This document shows positions 34,609 to 43,350 of a stretch of DNA of 51,926 nt, piece after piece. Each line of letters opens with the position of its first letter. The first letter of the stretch is position 1. The translations under genes were made by a program, and so were the position numbers. This DNA comes from Symplocastrum torsivum CPER-KK1 (GTDB lineage: Bacteria > Cyanobacteriota > Cyanobacteriia > Cyanobacteriales > Coleofasciculaceae): positions 1 through 51,926 of the forward strand of contig JAHHIF010000059.1 of assembly GCA_019358875.1 (NCBI GenBank), read 5' to 3'. Under the pieces are notes generated by a model. That model was not told the DNA's origin, searched no databases, and saw only the letters and a list, made by a program, of their open reading frames with translations.

Positions 34609-35580
34609 TAGCAACCGCCAAGGCGGTTAAGGCATAAACTAGAAGTAGACATTGATGAAACCTCCGGCTATGCCTCCGTTAAGCCCATGCCCAAACCCTA
34701 CAGTTACGATCTCCGTCAAAAGGTAGTCCAAGCGATCAAGCTGGATGGGTTAAAAATTAGTGAAGCCAGCCAAATATTTAGTATTAGTCGCGACACGATT
34801 AGGCTATGGCTAAAGCGGGAACGAGAAACTGGGGAATTTCAAGCGTTGCCGAATAAACCGCTTGGGAATGGTCATAAAATCACTAGCTGGGAAAAATTCA
34901 GGGAATTTGTAGAAGTTAATGGAGATAAAACCCAAGTAGAGATGGCATCACTGTGGCAGGGGGAAATTAGCGCCAGGACTATATCAAGAGCTTTAAAGAA
35001 AATTGGGTTTAGTCGTAAAAAAAAACTTATGGTTATCGAGAGCGCTCGGAAGTTAAACGACTGAAATTTCAAGAAGAGCTAGCGATGTATAGACCGGAAG
35101 AAAGAGTCTATATAGATGAAGCAGGAATGGATAACAGAGAAGATTATGGCTATGGTTGGAATGAAAGAGGGAAAAGATTTCATGCTCTCGCAAAGCGGGA
35201 AAAGACAAGGAAGAATTAATATGATTGCTGGCTATTGTAATGGTCAGCTATTAGCTCCTTTTACTATTGAGGGTACTTGTAACAGAACAGTATTTGAAAG
35301 TTGGCTAGAAACTTGTTTGATACCATCACTGAAACCTGGACAAATAGTGATCGCTGATAATGCTACCTTTCATAAAGGTGGGCGTATTACTGAATTAATT
35401 GAAGCAGCAGGTTGTCAGTTAAAATACCTACCCTCGTATTCACCCGATCTGAATAAAATTGAGCAATGCTGGTCATGGTTAAAGAGCCGAATTCGTAAGC
35501 AATTAACTCAATTCAACTGTCTGAGGGATGCAATGGAAGCTGTGCTTCGCACAGCGACTTAACCGCCTTGGCGGTTGCTA
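34609..35580 (+). mobile_element. IS630-family insertion sequence
   Basis: Terminal inverted repeats of about 25 bp lie at 34607-34631 (TATAGCAACCGCC...) and 35558-35582. The flanking TA matches the TA target duplication of the IS630/Tc1 group. The element is about 972 bp and sits in the adaptor gene. It is oriented opposite to that operon, so it is likely to be polar on the two genes downstream. Confidence 0.88.
34687..35562 (+). pseudogene. IS630 transposase, two frame breaks
   Basis: The N-terminal helix-turn-helix part (PYSYDLRQKVVQAIKLDG...ISRDTIRLWLKRE) runs to a stop at 35064. After a nine-A run near 35019-35027 the -1 frame continues as TYGYRERSEVKRLKF...VYIDEAGMD, a normal programmed shift for this family. 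A second break near 35186-35192 moves the rest (SGKRQGRINMIAGYCN, IADNATFHKGG, LNKIEQCWSWLK) into another frame. All three DDE residues are present but are split over the frames. The first break may be functional; the second looks like decay. Confidence 0.75.
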
Positions 35581-35788
35581 TATATAGCTTCGGCACTTGC
35601 ACCTTGATAGATGCGATCGCCCACATGAATATCATGCTCCTGCCCAAGGTTGACTGCATATTTGCCCACTTGAGAAACAATTTGAGTGCCACTGCCAAAC
35701 CACTGCCGCAGAATCGCCATATCTGACTCAGTTTGCTGATGGTTAGTGATGCGGTCAAGGATAGCATTCAGTTCATCGGGGACAGTCA

Positions 35789-38644
35789 TCACTGATGATT
35801 CTCTAACTGTGTTGTAGCTTCGCCAACTAGAGTAAAGGCAGACCACTGATAAGGCTCAGAGTAAATCTTCTTTTTTGTATTCTTGTCCACATAGTTCTTT
35901 GTGTTCAACATTGCCTGACGCAGAGCTAAAGCTCTGTCCAGTTTTCCTGACTGTGATTGCTCCTTCAGTTGCTTATAAAACTCTGTCATCAAGAAGGCTG
36001 TTGAGTTGTCATCTACATTCCATAAGGAAACAATCGCGCTGGAAGAGCCAGCAGTAAGCGCAGACCGAGACAGACCAATCACGCCATCCCCGGTTAGTCT
36101 TCCTAGCGCGGTATCGCAAGCACTTAGGACAATTAACTCAGCTTGTAGCTTCATTTGTGAAATTTCACTGGCAGTGAGCCAACCATCATCGTTTTCCAAC
36201 GCATCTAAAGCGATTGCTCCTGGGACTTCTGCGTACTCTTCGCAATTATTCAGTAAACCGTGAGTTGCCAGATGAATCATTCGTGCCTGAGGCATTTTTT
36301 GTTTAACCGCAGCTTCTGTTTTATCCTCCATTGCTTTTCCTTGGAAAAGATTAAAAGCAATATCTTTTGCTTCTTTTGCTGCTCCTGGTAGTTTATCTAA
36401 CTGTACCTCTTGAGAACAGAATTTTTTTGGCTTGGCATCTTCTATGCCCAAAATCAACCAATCTTTATTTTCTAAAAAATTACCACTAAACTCCCTATTT
36501 CGTTGTCGTTCACGGATTATATCCAATGTTTGAATTGAGGGAGCAACCAAAATTGCATATTTTTCGATTAGGTATTGTTTTTCCTTAGTATCATAGAGAG
36601 CAGCAAAAGGAACCTCGAATAAAGCACCTTGAGGAATAAAGATAACTTTCTCATCTTCTTTTGACAAGAGCTTAAGATCCTTTCTCTTCGGATCAGTTTC
36701 CTTCGGGTCAATTAAAGTTTGATAATATTTTATTAAAACATCAGTTATATCTTTTTTAGAAATTTGTTTATCTGATTCTACTTCATTTGTATCTTTCTTA
36801 TTGCTACGAATTTGAGCACGTAGAATTGAACTTCCGATAAGATTAGCTGGTCTATCCCCTGGAGGCAATTTTTGCTTAAACTGCTCAAGATGCTTTTCCA
36901 ATTCATCCAGATCGACTTGCTTGAAAACTACTTTTTCTTGGTTAGGTTTAACTGCCCAAATATAAACAAAAGGATTATGACCAATAATCGAATTTTCTTT
37001 TTTTATATGTGAGTAAACTACTAAAGTAGCTTGCTGTTCTTGAGCAATTTTTTTAATATCTTGGATATTTAGAATAGCAGAGTTTTCTCTATCAGTCTTT
37101 AACTGCTTTGCCAGAACATCTACGAAAGCTCTTGCTCTTCCTCTTTCTGCAACCTCTAACGCTAGCTCAGGCTGGTTATTACTAATGTAAACTTGTTGGA
37201 GATTGAGATAGGTTGTCTGTTGAGTGTCAAATATAAATACTTTTTCTGTTTCAGTTAACCCCTTCCGGAGAGACTCCCTTACACTTATCGCACCCTCCAA
37301 ATTTTGTATGGCTTTATTCAGGTTTTCTTGAGCTTCAGAAGATTTGTTTTGGGCTTTACGGATTTCGCTAATCTGAAAATAAGATACTCCTAATAAGTTT
37401 TTTGCATTCCCTATTCCAGGTAAATCCTCAATAATTTCTGAAGTAGTTAAGTAATTTTCAGTAGATTTAATGGTTTTATCATAAAAATCTAGAGATTCTT
37501 GAAAACGTTCTGGGGGACGCTTAAGATTAGCTATTGAATAGTAAATACCACCTAAACCACCGTGGGTAGATGCTACTAAACGACGGTCATCAATTTCTTG
37601 AGCAATTTGTAAACGTTGTTCATAACAATTTATTGCCTGCCCTAAGTCTGAGTCCTTCTTAGAAGGTGCTTCATAACAATTTATTGCCTGTTTTGAGCTG
37701 GAGTCATTTTTGTAACCATCACGCTTCCAACGACTGTGGTAAGCACTTGCTAATTCCCCTAGAGCAATTGCCACTCCTGGTTTATCATCATTATCTTTAG
37801 CAATTTCTAAATGATCTATATAGTTAGCCATTGCTTCTTCATAGCTTCTTTGCATGTGGTGAGCATGACCTAAACTACCTAAAGCAGCCCCTTTTAATTT
37901 AGAAAATTCTTTCCTTTCTTCTTTAGTTAATTCTTGATTTTTTTCGAGAGTTTCATTAATAACTTTCAAACGCTCCATATGAAGGTTAGTTGCTCGCTTA
38001 TAGTCACCTAAACTAAGGTAAACGCTTCCTAGTCCCCCTAGAGCTATTGCTCGTGCTCTATCACCTTTCTCAGGAACAGCCAAACTATCTTCGTAAAATT
38101 CGCGAGCTCTTGGGTAGTTTCCCATTAGATAATAAGCGTCTCCCAAGCTACTCAAAGCAGCAGCCTTTTCTTTGCTATCATTGATTTTTTCAGCAATATT
38201 TAAACGTTCTGTATAACAATCAATCGCTTTTTTGTAATCTGCTTTGTTATGGTAAACAGTTCCTATACTACCAAGGGTTATCGCTTTTTTCTTAAAATTT
38301 TGCTCTTCTTGATAAAATTTTAGCGCTATTTCAAAATTTTCTAAAGCCTCCTTATATGTATAGTTTTCATGCTGTTTTTTCCCCTTTTCAAAAAAGGTAT
38401 CAGCTTCTAGAGTAGTAGGTGTTTGACTAGTAATTGGGCTGTAAGTTTTATCTTGTATAGTATTTTTTGCACAACGACTTGAGATTTGAGTAGGAGTTTT
38501 GCCAGGAACTTTACTAGGATTTTGACTAGGAGGTTGTCCGGAATTTATTTGAGGAAGGATTTGCCGATTGTAAAAATTACAAGATACCAATCCAGTCAAT
38601 GCAGCAGTAAAGAATAAAAGCAAAGCAATAGTTCGCGAACGCAT
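35789..38644 (-). CDS. TPR-CHAT caspase-like lipoprotein
   Basis: A 951-residue protein. The N-terminus is a lipoprotein signal (IALLLFFTAALTGLVSC, lipid-modified Cys22). Residues about 80-500 are TPRs (KKAITLGSIGTVYHNKADYKKAIDCY and similar). The last 250 residues are a CHAT domain, a caspase/HetF-like cysteine protease: His795 in HLATHG and Cys843 in LSACDTALG, both intact, followed by GLSRSALTAGSSSAIVSLW. It lacks the GQ..IGD motif. If the signal works, the protease is anchored facing the periplasm, away from the cytoplasmic receptors. Eighteen bp separate it from the NB-ARC gene upstream, and its stop overlaps the adaptor start. Confidence 0.88.
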   Translation of the reverse strand: MRSRTIALLLFFTAALTGLVSCNFYNRQILPQINSGQPPSQNPSKVPGKTPTQISSRCAKNTIQDKTYSPITSQTPTTLEADTFFEKGKKQHENYTYKEALENFEIALKFYQEEQNFKKKAITLGSIGTVYHNKADYKKAIDCYTERLNIAEKINDSKEKAAALSSLGDAYYLMGNYPRAREFYEDSLAVPEKGDRARAIALGGLGSVYLSLGDYKRATNLHMERLKVINETLEKNQELTKEERKEFSKLKGAALGSLGHAHHMQRSYEEAMANYIDHLEIAKDNDDKPGVAIALGELASAYHSRWKRDGYKNDSSSKQAINCYEAPSKKDSDLGQAINCYEQRLQIAQEIDDRRLVASTHGGLGGIYYSIANLKRPPERFQESLDFYDKTIKSTENYLTTSEIIEDLPGIGNAKNLLGVSYFQISEIRKAQNKSSEAQENLNKAIQNLEGAISVRESLRKGLTETEKVFIFDTQQTTYLNLQQVYISNNQPELALEVAERGRARAFVDVLAKQLKTDRENSAILNIQDIKKIAQEQQATLVVYSHIKKENSIIGHNPFVYIWAVKPNQEKVVFKQVDLDELEKHLEQFKQKLPPGDRPANLIGSSILRAQIRSNKKDTNEVESDKQISKKDITDVLIKYYQTLIDPKETDPKRKDLKLLSKEDEKVIFIPQGALFEVPFAALYDTKEKQYLIEKYAILVAPSIQTLDIIRERQRNREFSGNFLENKDWLILGIEDAKPKKFCSQEVQLDKLPGAAKEAKDIAFNLFQGKAMEDKTEAAVKQKMPQARMIHLATHGLLNNCEEYAEVPGAIALDALENDDGWLTASEISQMKLQAELIVLSACDTALGRLTGDGVIGLSRSALTAGSSSAIVSLWNVDDNSTAFLMTEFYKQLKEQSQSGKLDRALALRQAMLNTKNYVDKNTKKKIYSEPYQWSAFTLVGEATTQLENHQ

Positions 38645-38662
38645 AAGATTAGCCTATTATTG

Positions 38663-41026
38663 TCAAATAATATTAGCCACATTTCTCAGTTCAGACAAAT
38701 TTTGGTAAAGTCTGACTGTAAACGGATGGTCTTTACCGAGTTTTTTCTCAAGAATAACTAGGGCTTGCAGATAGAGCGATTCTGCTTGGGTATAACGTTT
38801 CAAAGAAGTGTAGAATTTGGCTAAATCGTTCAAACTGACTGCCACATCAGGATGCTCATTTCCCAAAAGCTTCTGACGCATCTCCAGTGCTTGAATGTAA
38901 GTGGTTTCTGCCTTAGTCTGATAACCCTGCTGGGCATAGATGAACGCTAAGTTATTAAGGCAGTTTGCTACATCGGGGTGTTCTTCTCCTAACAAGCTTT
39001 TGAAAAGCTCCAGTGCTTGTACGTACAAAAGTTCTGCTTTAGTATAGTATCCTTGGGCGTCGTAAAGTCGTGCCAAATTATTCAGACTCGTAGCTAGATA
39101 AATTTCTTTTTTTGTACGTTTATAGACGATAATTGCTTGTTCAAACAGGGGTTCCGCTTCGAGGTAGCGTCCCTGAGAGAGATAAAGGTATGCTAGGTTG
39201 TTGAAACAGTCTGCTACATCCGGATGTTCAGAGCTTAACAAGCGTTGCTTCATCTCCAATGCTTGCTTGTATAAAGCCTCTGCATCATCGTATTTTCCCT
39301 GAAGATTGTAAAGAATTGCTAGTTGATTGAGACTGTCAGCTACTTGAGGAGTTTCTGCACCTAGCAAACGTTGTCTCATCTCCAACACCTGTTTACATAG
39401 GAGTTCGGCTTCTGAGTAACGACCTTGTAGCCTATAGATATATGCTAAATGGTTAATGCTAGTTGCAACGTCAGGATGTTCGCTACCGAAGCGTTGCTCG
39501 CTCAGGCTACGGCACCGGTCGTACCAGTCAACCGCTTGTTGGTAAAAACCTTCTCCTTCGTAAAACCGACCTAGACCCTCAAAAGGTTTGAGTGTGTCTG
39601 TATCAGTCAAGTAGCGATTCAATGTTGTGGCAGCTTCACCCACATGCGGCATGGTAGGTGCTAGTTCTAACAGCAGGTCGCGAGTTGGAGTTTCTGGAAT
39701 TTTCTGGGTAACAGCTACCATTGCTTGACAGAACTGCCGTTTAAGTTCGTCAGAGTTGGTTATGCTAACTTGCTTTGCCTGGAAGAATTCTCGAATCAGC
39801 TGATGTAGATGATAAATACCTGCTCCCCTGCGCTGGAGCAGGTTGAGGTTGAGTAGGTTATCATCCCGCAGTTCTTCCAGCTCATCCAAGTCTTGCTCTG
39901 ACAGACACAGCTCAACTAACGACCAAGGGATGGGGGCTAGGGCAAACAAGCTCAGTAAACAACCTAACTGTTTTGTTGGCTCATCTAGTACCTCCCAACT
40001 TAGTTCAAAGGCAGCAGCAACTCCCAAAGAGGCAGTCATGTCAGCATCAGGTTTAGAAAGCGATCGCTCATCCAATCTCTTCTTCTCCAACCGTTGCTGC
40101 ATTTCTGCCAGAGAAAGGTCAGGTTTACGATCAAGATAGCGCCCCACCAGCTCCAATCCCAAAGGTAAGTATCCTAACCAAGCACAGAGTTTTTTTGCAT
40201 TATCCAGTTCTCGCTGGATGCGCTCTGCTCCTACTAACGATTCCAGCAGTGCTAGTGCTGCTGACTCATCTAGCACGTCAATTTCCAACTGTTTGACCGA
40301 TTTGCCCAACCGCAGGCGGCTGGTCATTAACACTTTGAACCGGGATTCAGCGGGGGGCAAGTAGGATTTGATGACTTCGTAGTCCGTGACATCATCGAAT
40401 ATCACCAGTACCTCACCCGCTGCCCAATGCGTCCAGCAGAATCCTACCTGACCCGTTAAGTCCAAGTCTTCAGGGGGTTGAAGCTGGAAGCGCGATCGCC
40501 CAAACTGGACAATCTGAGTACCTACATTCAACCCCTTTGCCCGTAACCAGCAGATGCCGCCTTGATAGGTTTGCTTGCTGGAGAGAGCATATTGCAATGC
40601 CAGTTCCGTTTTACCGATGCCCCCCATCCCTGCGATCGCAGACACAGCTACCCGCTCATTTTCCTGAAGCTGCTGGTGCAGAATTTCCAGTTCTCGCTCC
40701 CGACCAACAAACTGCACCACACCACTGCGAGGTAAGTTCTCAGGAATTCCAGTCAGTTTAGTGTTGGGCTGAAGTGCCTGTAAAGCATCTCGTAAGATTT
40801 CCTTGATAGCTTCGGCATCGGCACCTTGGTAGATGCGATCGCCAAGGTGAATCTCTCCTCCAGTTATTTGCCCAATGTTGGTGTTAAACTTGCCATCCTG
40901 TGATAACAATTGCAGCGCACTACCAACCATGCTGAGCGATTGGCGTAGCTTGGCAATATCCTCCTCCTCCCGTCTGCCACTAAGTATGCGGTCAAGAATA
41001 TTAATCAGCTCATCATGGCTAGCCAC
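38663..41026 (-). CDS. STAND receptor: shared N-module, NB-ARC, 7 TPRs
   Basis: A 787-residue protein starting at a GTG (MASHDELINILDRI, aligned with the paralogues). The longer motif form GKFNTNIGQ...GGEIHLGDRIY is at 45-66. NB-ARC carries GMGGIGKT, VLVIFDDV and LGYLPLGLELVGRYL. Seven TPRs follow (YSEAELLC, YDDAEALY, YTQAESLY), ending near ELRNVANII. It lies 27 bp after the CHAT protease gene that carries the C-terminal motif, so receptor and protease are very likely made together. A block of its NB-ARC DNA is identical over about 50 bp to the gene at 15188-18733. Confidence 0.92.
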   Translation of the reverse strand: MASHDELINILDRILSGRREEEDIAKLRQSLSMVGSALQLLSQDGKFNTNIGQITGGEIHLGDRIYQGADAEAIKEILRDALQALQPNTKLTGIPENLPRSGVVQFVGRERELEILHQQLQENERVAVSAIAGMGGIGKTELALQYALSSKQTYQGGICWLRAKGLNVGTQIVQFGRSRFQLQPPEDLDLTGQVGFCWTHWAAGEVLVIFDDVTDYEVIKSYLPPAESRFKVLMTSRLRLGKSVKQLEIDVLDESAALALLESLVGAERIQRELDNAKKLCAWLGYLPLGLELVGRYLDRKPDLSLAEMQQRLEKKRLDERSLSKPDADMTASLGVAAAFELSWEVLDEPTKQLGCLLSLFALAPIPWSLVELCLSEQDLDELEELRDDNLLNLNLLQRRGAGIYHLHQLIREFFQAKQVSITNSDELKRQFCQAMVAVTQKIPETPTRDLLLELAPTMPHVGEAATTLNRYLTDTDTLKPFEGLGRFYEGEGFYQQAVDWYDRCRSLSEQRFGSEHPDVATSINHLAYIYRLQGRYSEAELLCKQVLEMRQRLLGAETPQVADSLNQLAILYNLQGKYDDAEALYKQALEMKQRLLSSEHPDVADCFNNLAYLYLSQGRYLEAEPLFEQAIIVYKRTKKEIYLATSLNNLARLYDAQGYYTKAELLYVQALELFKSLLGEEHPDVANCLNNLAFIYAQQGYQTKAETTYIQALEMRQKLLGNEHPDVAVSLNDLAKFYTSLKRYTQAESLYLQALVILEKKLGKDHPFTVRLYQNLSELRNVANII

Positions 41027-41053
41027 TTTGTTCTTTCCTTACTACGCAATACC

Positions 41054-42379
41054 TTATCTGCCGTTATTTTTCTTTTGGGATGATTCTGACTGGTAGTAAT
41101 CATCTCCAATCCTGAAGTGACTGGCTTGACCAAAAGTCATGCTTTTATCTCCGTACTGCTTTACATCTTGGGTAACTTGAGTATTACCTTCTGGAGCAGG
41201 CTGTTGGTTAGACTCGCTGGATGCCGTATTAGCCTCGGACTCAACTTCCCCACCCTCCTGACGTTTGAATAGATAGCCATCTTGTACGCGCATGAAGATG
41301 ATAGGGGTTGCAAAATCACGTTTACGATATTGGGTTGAACCGAGGGCTATGGCACGTCGCCCATACTGGGCAGCAATATCTACTGGGTCATCTACCGCTA
41401 GCTGTTGATAGAAGCGACGGGCAAACCGACTCGCAGTGCTGTTGGTGACTTCATACTGCATAGCCACCACAACAGGGATATTTTGTTGAACAATTCTCGA
41501 CGCGGTTCCCACAAAAGCCTGGGATGCAGACAACATTCCTCCTTCACAGGCTTGCAACATCACAATGCCAGGTCGATGTTGATTAAACAGTTCGCTGAAA
41601 TAATCCGCATCTACCCACATTGCCTCATCAAACTCTGGGTCTACGAAGGCAATCTGACCCACCTCTTGATTGCCCTCATTTACCAAACGTCCATGACCAA
41701 TAAAGTGAAAGATGTGAGGTTCTTTCGACAAAATAGTATCAATCGCGTCAGGATTGGCTGAGTTCACGATAGGCAGCAACTCAATGCGGTTTGCCTGCTC
41801 GCTTGCTAGTTTTTCTAAAGCTTCTTGTACTGGTTCATAAGCAACAGGCGGTAAATCTGGAGGAGCAGACACAACCAAAGCAATTCTCAGTTTTTCATCC
41901 TTATCCAACTGAATCGGTTGTGCCGGAATCCATTGCGAGCGACGACGGGAGAGAACAAAATCCGGCACCGTTCCCATCCAGATTGTTCCTAAGTTCGCTC
42001 GTGCAGGCAAACACAAGAATTCCCAAGGGAGGGCAGCCACCTCAGGCATTCCTTGTTCATCGATATCCAGTTCAACTCTAAGTAGTTGTTTCTCCTGTTG
42101 CACTACGTGATGGTAAAACCTAACAAAATCCTGGCGCAGCTCATCATTAAACAGAACATCGAATAAAGCTTCTCCCAAGGCGCGTGCCTTACTGGATTCA
42201 TTCAGTTCATCTTTTTGACGAGCGATTTGCAACAGGGGGGCAATCTCCTCCAGCTTCTCCTTGTAGCGAAAGACTCCAGAGGGTTGTCCCAAATCTTGAT
42301 GCTGAGCATTCCACTTTTCCACCTGCACCCGCTCGTAGTTAGCAACGCGAATGCGATAGGTGTAGTACGTCTTAGCCAT
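41054..42379 (-). CDS. CHAT caspase-like protease with a C-terminal IGD motif
   Basis: A 441-residue protein started at ATG 42379 (MAKTYYTYRIRV); a TTG six codons earlier is less likely. The CHAT core has His229 in FHFIGHGRLV and Cys278 in MLQACEGGML, a complete catalytic dyad, and PWEFL upstream, typical of the family. After residue about 365 comes a disordered linker rich in E, S, N, Q and P. Near the very end (residues 410-429) it has GDKSMTFGQ...FRIGDDYY. This aligns without gaps to the receptor motif GKYNVNIGQ...IQIGDRIY. The likely role is a protease activated by recruitment to the receptors. It lies between the unknown leader gene and the NB-ARC/TPR receptor in one operon. Confidence 0.9.
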   Translation of the reverse strand: MAKTYYTYRIRVANYERVQVEKWNAQHQDLGQPSGVFRYKEKLEEIAPLLQIARQKDELNESSKARALGEALFDVLFNDELRQDFVRFYHHVVQQEKQLLRVELDIDEQGMPEVAALPWEFLCLPARANLGTIWMGTVPDFVLSRRRSQWIPAQPIQLDKDEKLRIALVVSAPPDLPPVAYEPVQEALEKLASEQANRIELLPIVNSANPDAIDTILSKEPHIFHFIGHGRLVNEGNQEVGQIAFVDPEFDEAMWVDADYFSELFNQHRPGIVMLQACEGGMLSASQAFVGTASRIVQQNIPVVVAMQYEVTNSTASRFARRFYQQLAVDDPVDIAAQYGRRAIALGSTQYRKRDFATPIIFMRVQDGYLFKRQEGGEVESEANTASSESNQQPAPEGNTQVTQDVKQYGDKSMTFGQASHFRIGDDYYQSESSQKKNNGR

Positions 42380-42429
42380 AGGTTGCTGCCTCTCCAATTC
42401 AGTTGACTTATCACTTACAAATAAGCTGC

Positions 42430-43350
42430 CTATGCATGACTAGCTGCTTTGGGTAGAGTCAGCGTCCACTCCTCAGCATCACCACGAGCAAACCGACTTG
42501 CCACTTGATTCTTTTGCCGTAGTAGCTGCTTTAATTGATCTGACAACTCACCGAAGACATCCCGTATATCAGCCGTGAGACAATTGATATCTGGTTCAGC
42601 CCATGCTGTACCCCGCAGAGTAATAGATTCAGTTCCCTTCGGTACTTTGAAAACAATTGCAAATTTCGCTGTCCCAATTTTTTGCAGATCTTGATCCTGA
42701 ATACGCCAGTAGCAGGTAGAGTTACCTTCACCATTAGTAAGGATTTCAGGATGACCGAGTTCGTATCGATAGGCTGGAACAGCAAGGAACGCCTTGAAAT
42801 CATCCTTGTTAGCTACATTCGCCTTTAGCTCACCTGGAAGCGATTGCAACAGTTGAGCCAACTGAGAGCTATCCACTCCGACATTCCAATCTAGGTTGCC
42901 ATTTAATCCCACCTCCATACCGACACCAGAACTCATGACCGAGCGCCATTGCTGTGTCGGAAACAGGTTCTGAATAATTGGCTCACCGCTCCCTTTCGGT
43001 CCGAAATCAAGCTCACAGGTCAATCGCCAGAATTTAGCAGCCCGCTCAGGACGCAGATCAACGGTGTGTGTCATGTAATAAAAGTCGAACTGCTCCTGCA
43101 TCTGTTGCTTGTAGATGTCGTTCAGTTCAGTACCACTATTTTTGAATGTCTCCTCTGTGAGATAAATCAACCTATCTGTAGGATTGCCAAAGCTGACCTT
43201 TGTTTGAAACAGGCTGTCAACAGCTTCTGCCCCCACGCCTAGTTTTGTACCACCAGCTAGAGTCCCCTCCCACTTTTGAACCTCTTGAAACAGGTCAGAT
43301 AATAAAGCGTCTGCCTCTTGTAGCTTAGGAGGGGTTAGTTCATCGGTCAT
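42430..43350 (-). CDS. Unrecognised protein, first gene of the CHAT-STAND operon
   Basis: A 306-residue product. The ATG at 43350 is preferred over the one at 43359 because AAGGAG stands 9 bases upstream of it. No family is recognised. It appears soluble and mixed alpha/beta, with conserved-looking blocks (FDFYYMTHTVDLRPERAAKFWRLTCELDF, CYWRIQDQDLQKIGTAKFAIVFKVPKG, SITLRGTAWAEPDINC) and a helical C-terminus (VFGELSDQLKQLLRQKNQ). No signal peptide, membrane segment or nucleotide motif is visible. It begins the operon and lies about 50 bp before the CHAT gene, so it may be the substrate, inhibitor or sensor of the protease. Confidence 0.78.
   Translation of the reverse strand: MTDELTPPKLQEADALLSDLFQEVQKWEGTLAGGTKLGVGAEAVDSLFQTKVSFGNPTDRLIYLTEETFKNSGTELNDIYKQQMQEQFDFYYMTHTVDLRPERAAKFWRLTCELDFGPKGSGEPIIQNLFPTQQWRSVMSSGVGMEVGLNGNLDWNVGVDSSQLAQLLQSLPGELKANVANKDDFKAFLAVPAYRYELGHPEILTNGEGNSTCYWRIQDQDLQKIGTAKFAIVFKVPKGTESITLRGTAWAEPDINCLTADIRDVFGELSDQLKQLLRQKNQVASRFARGDAEEWTLTLPKAASHA

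Larger units (their letters stand above)
34447..35789 (-). pseudogene. Stand-alone adaptor with the shared N-module, interrupted by IS630
   Basis: The ATG at 35789 opens the module (DELNAILDRITNHQQTESD, motif GKYAVNLGQ...IHVGDRIY, then GASAEAI) and is cut at AEAI by the insertion sequence. Beyond the element the frame continues as RVFQEVLDLIAYALGLKDENF and ends at TAG 34447-34449. Joined, the protein would be about 120 residues: the module plus a helical tail and nothing else. Removing the element with one TA leaves a TAA between the halves, so simple excision would not restore it. The start overlaps the stop of the upstream CHAT lipoprotein gene (TGATG), showing that it was coupled to it. 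Confidence 0.8.
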
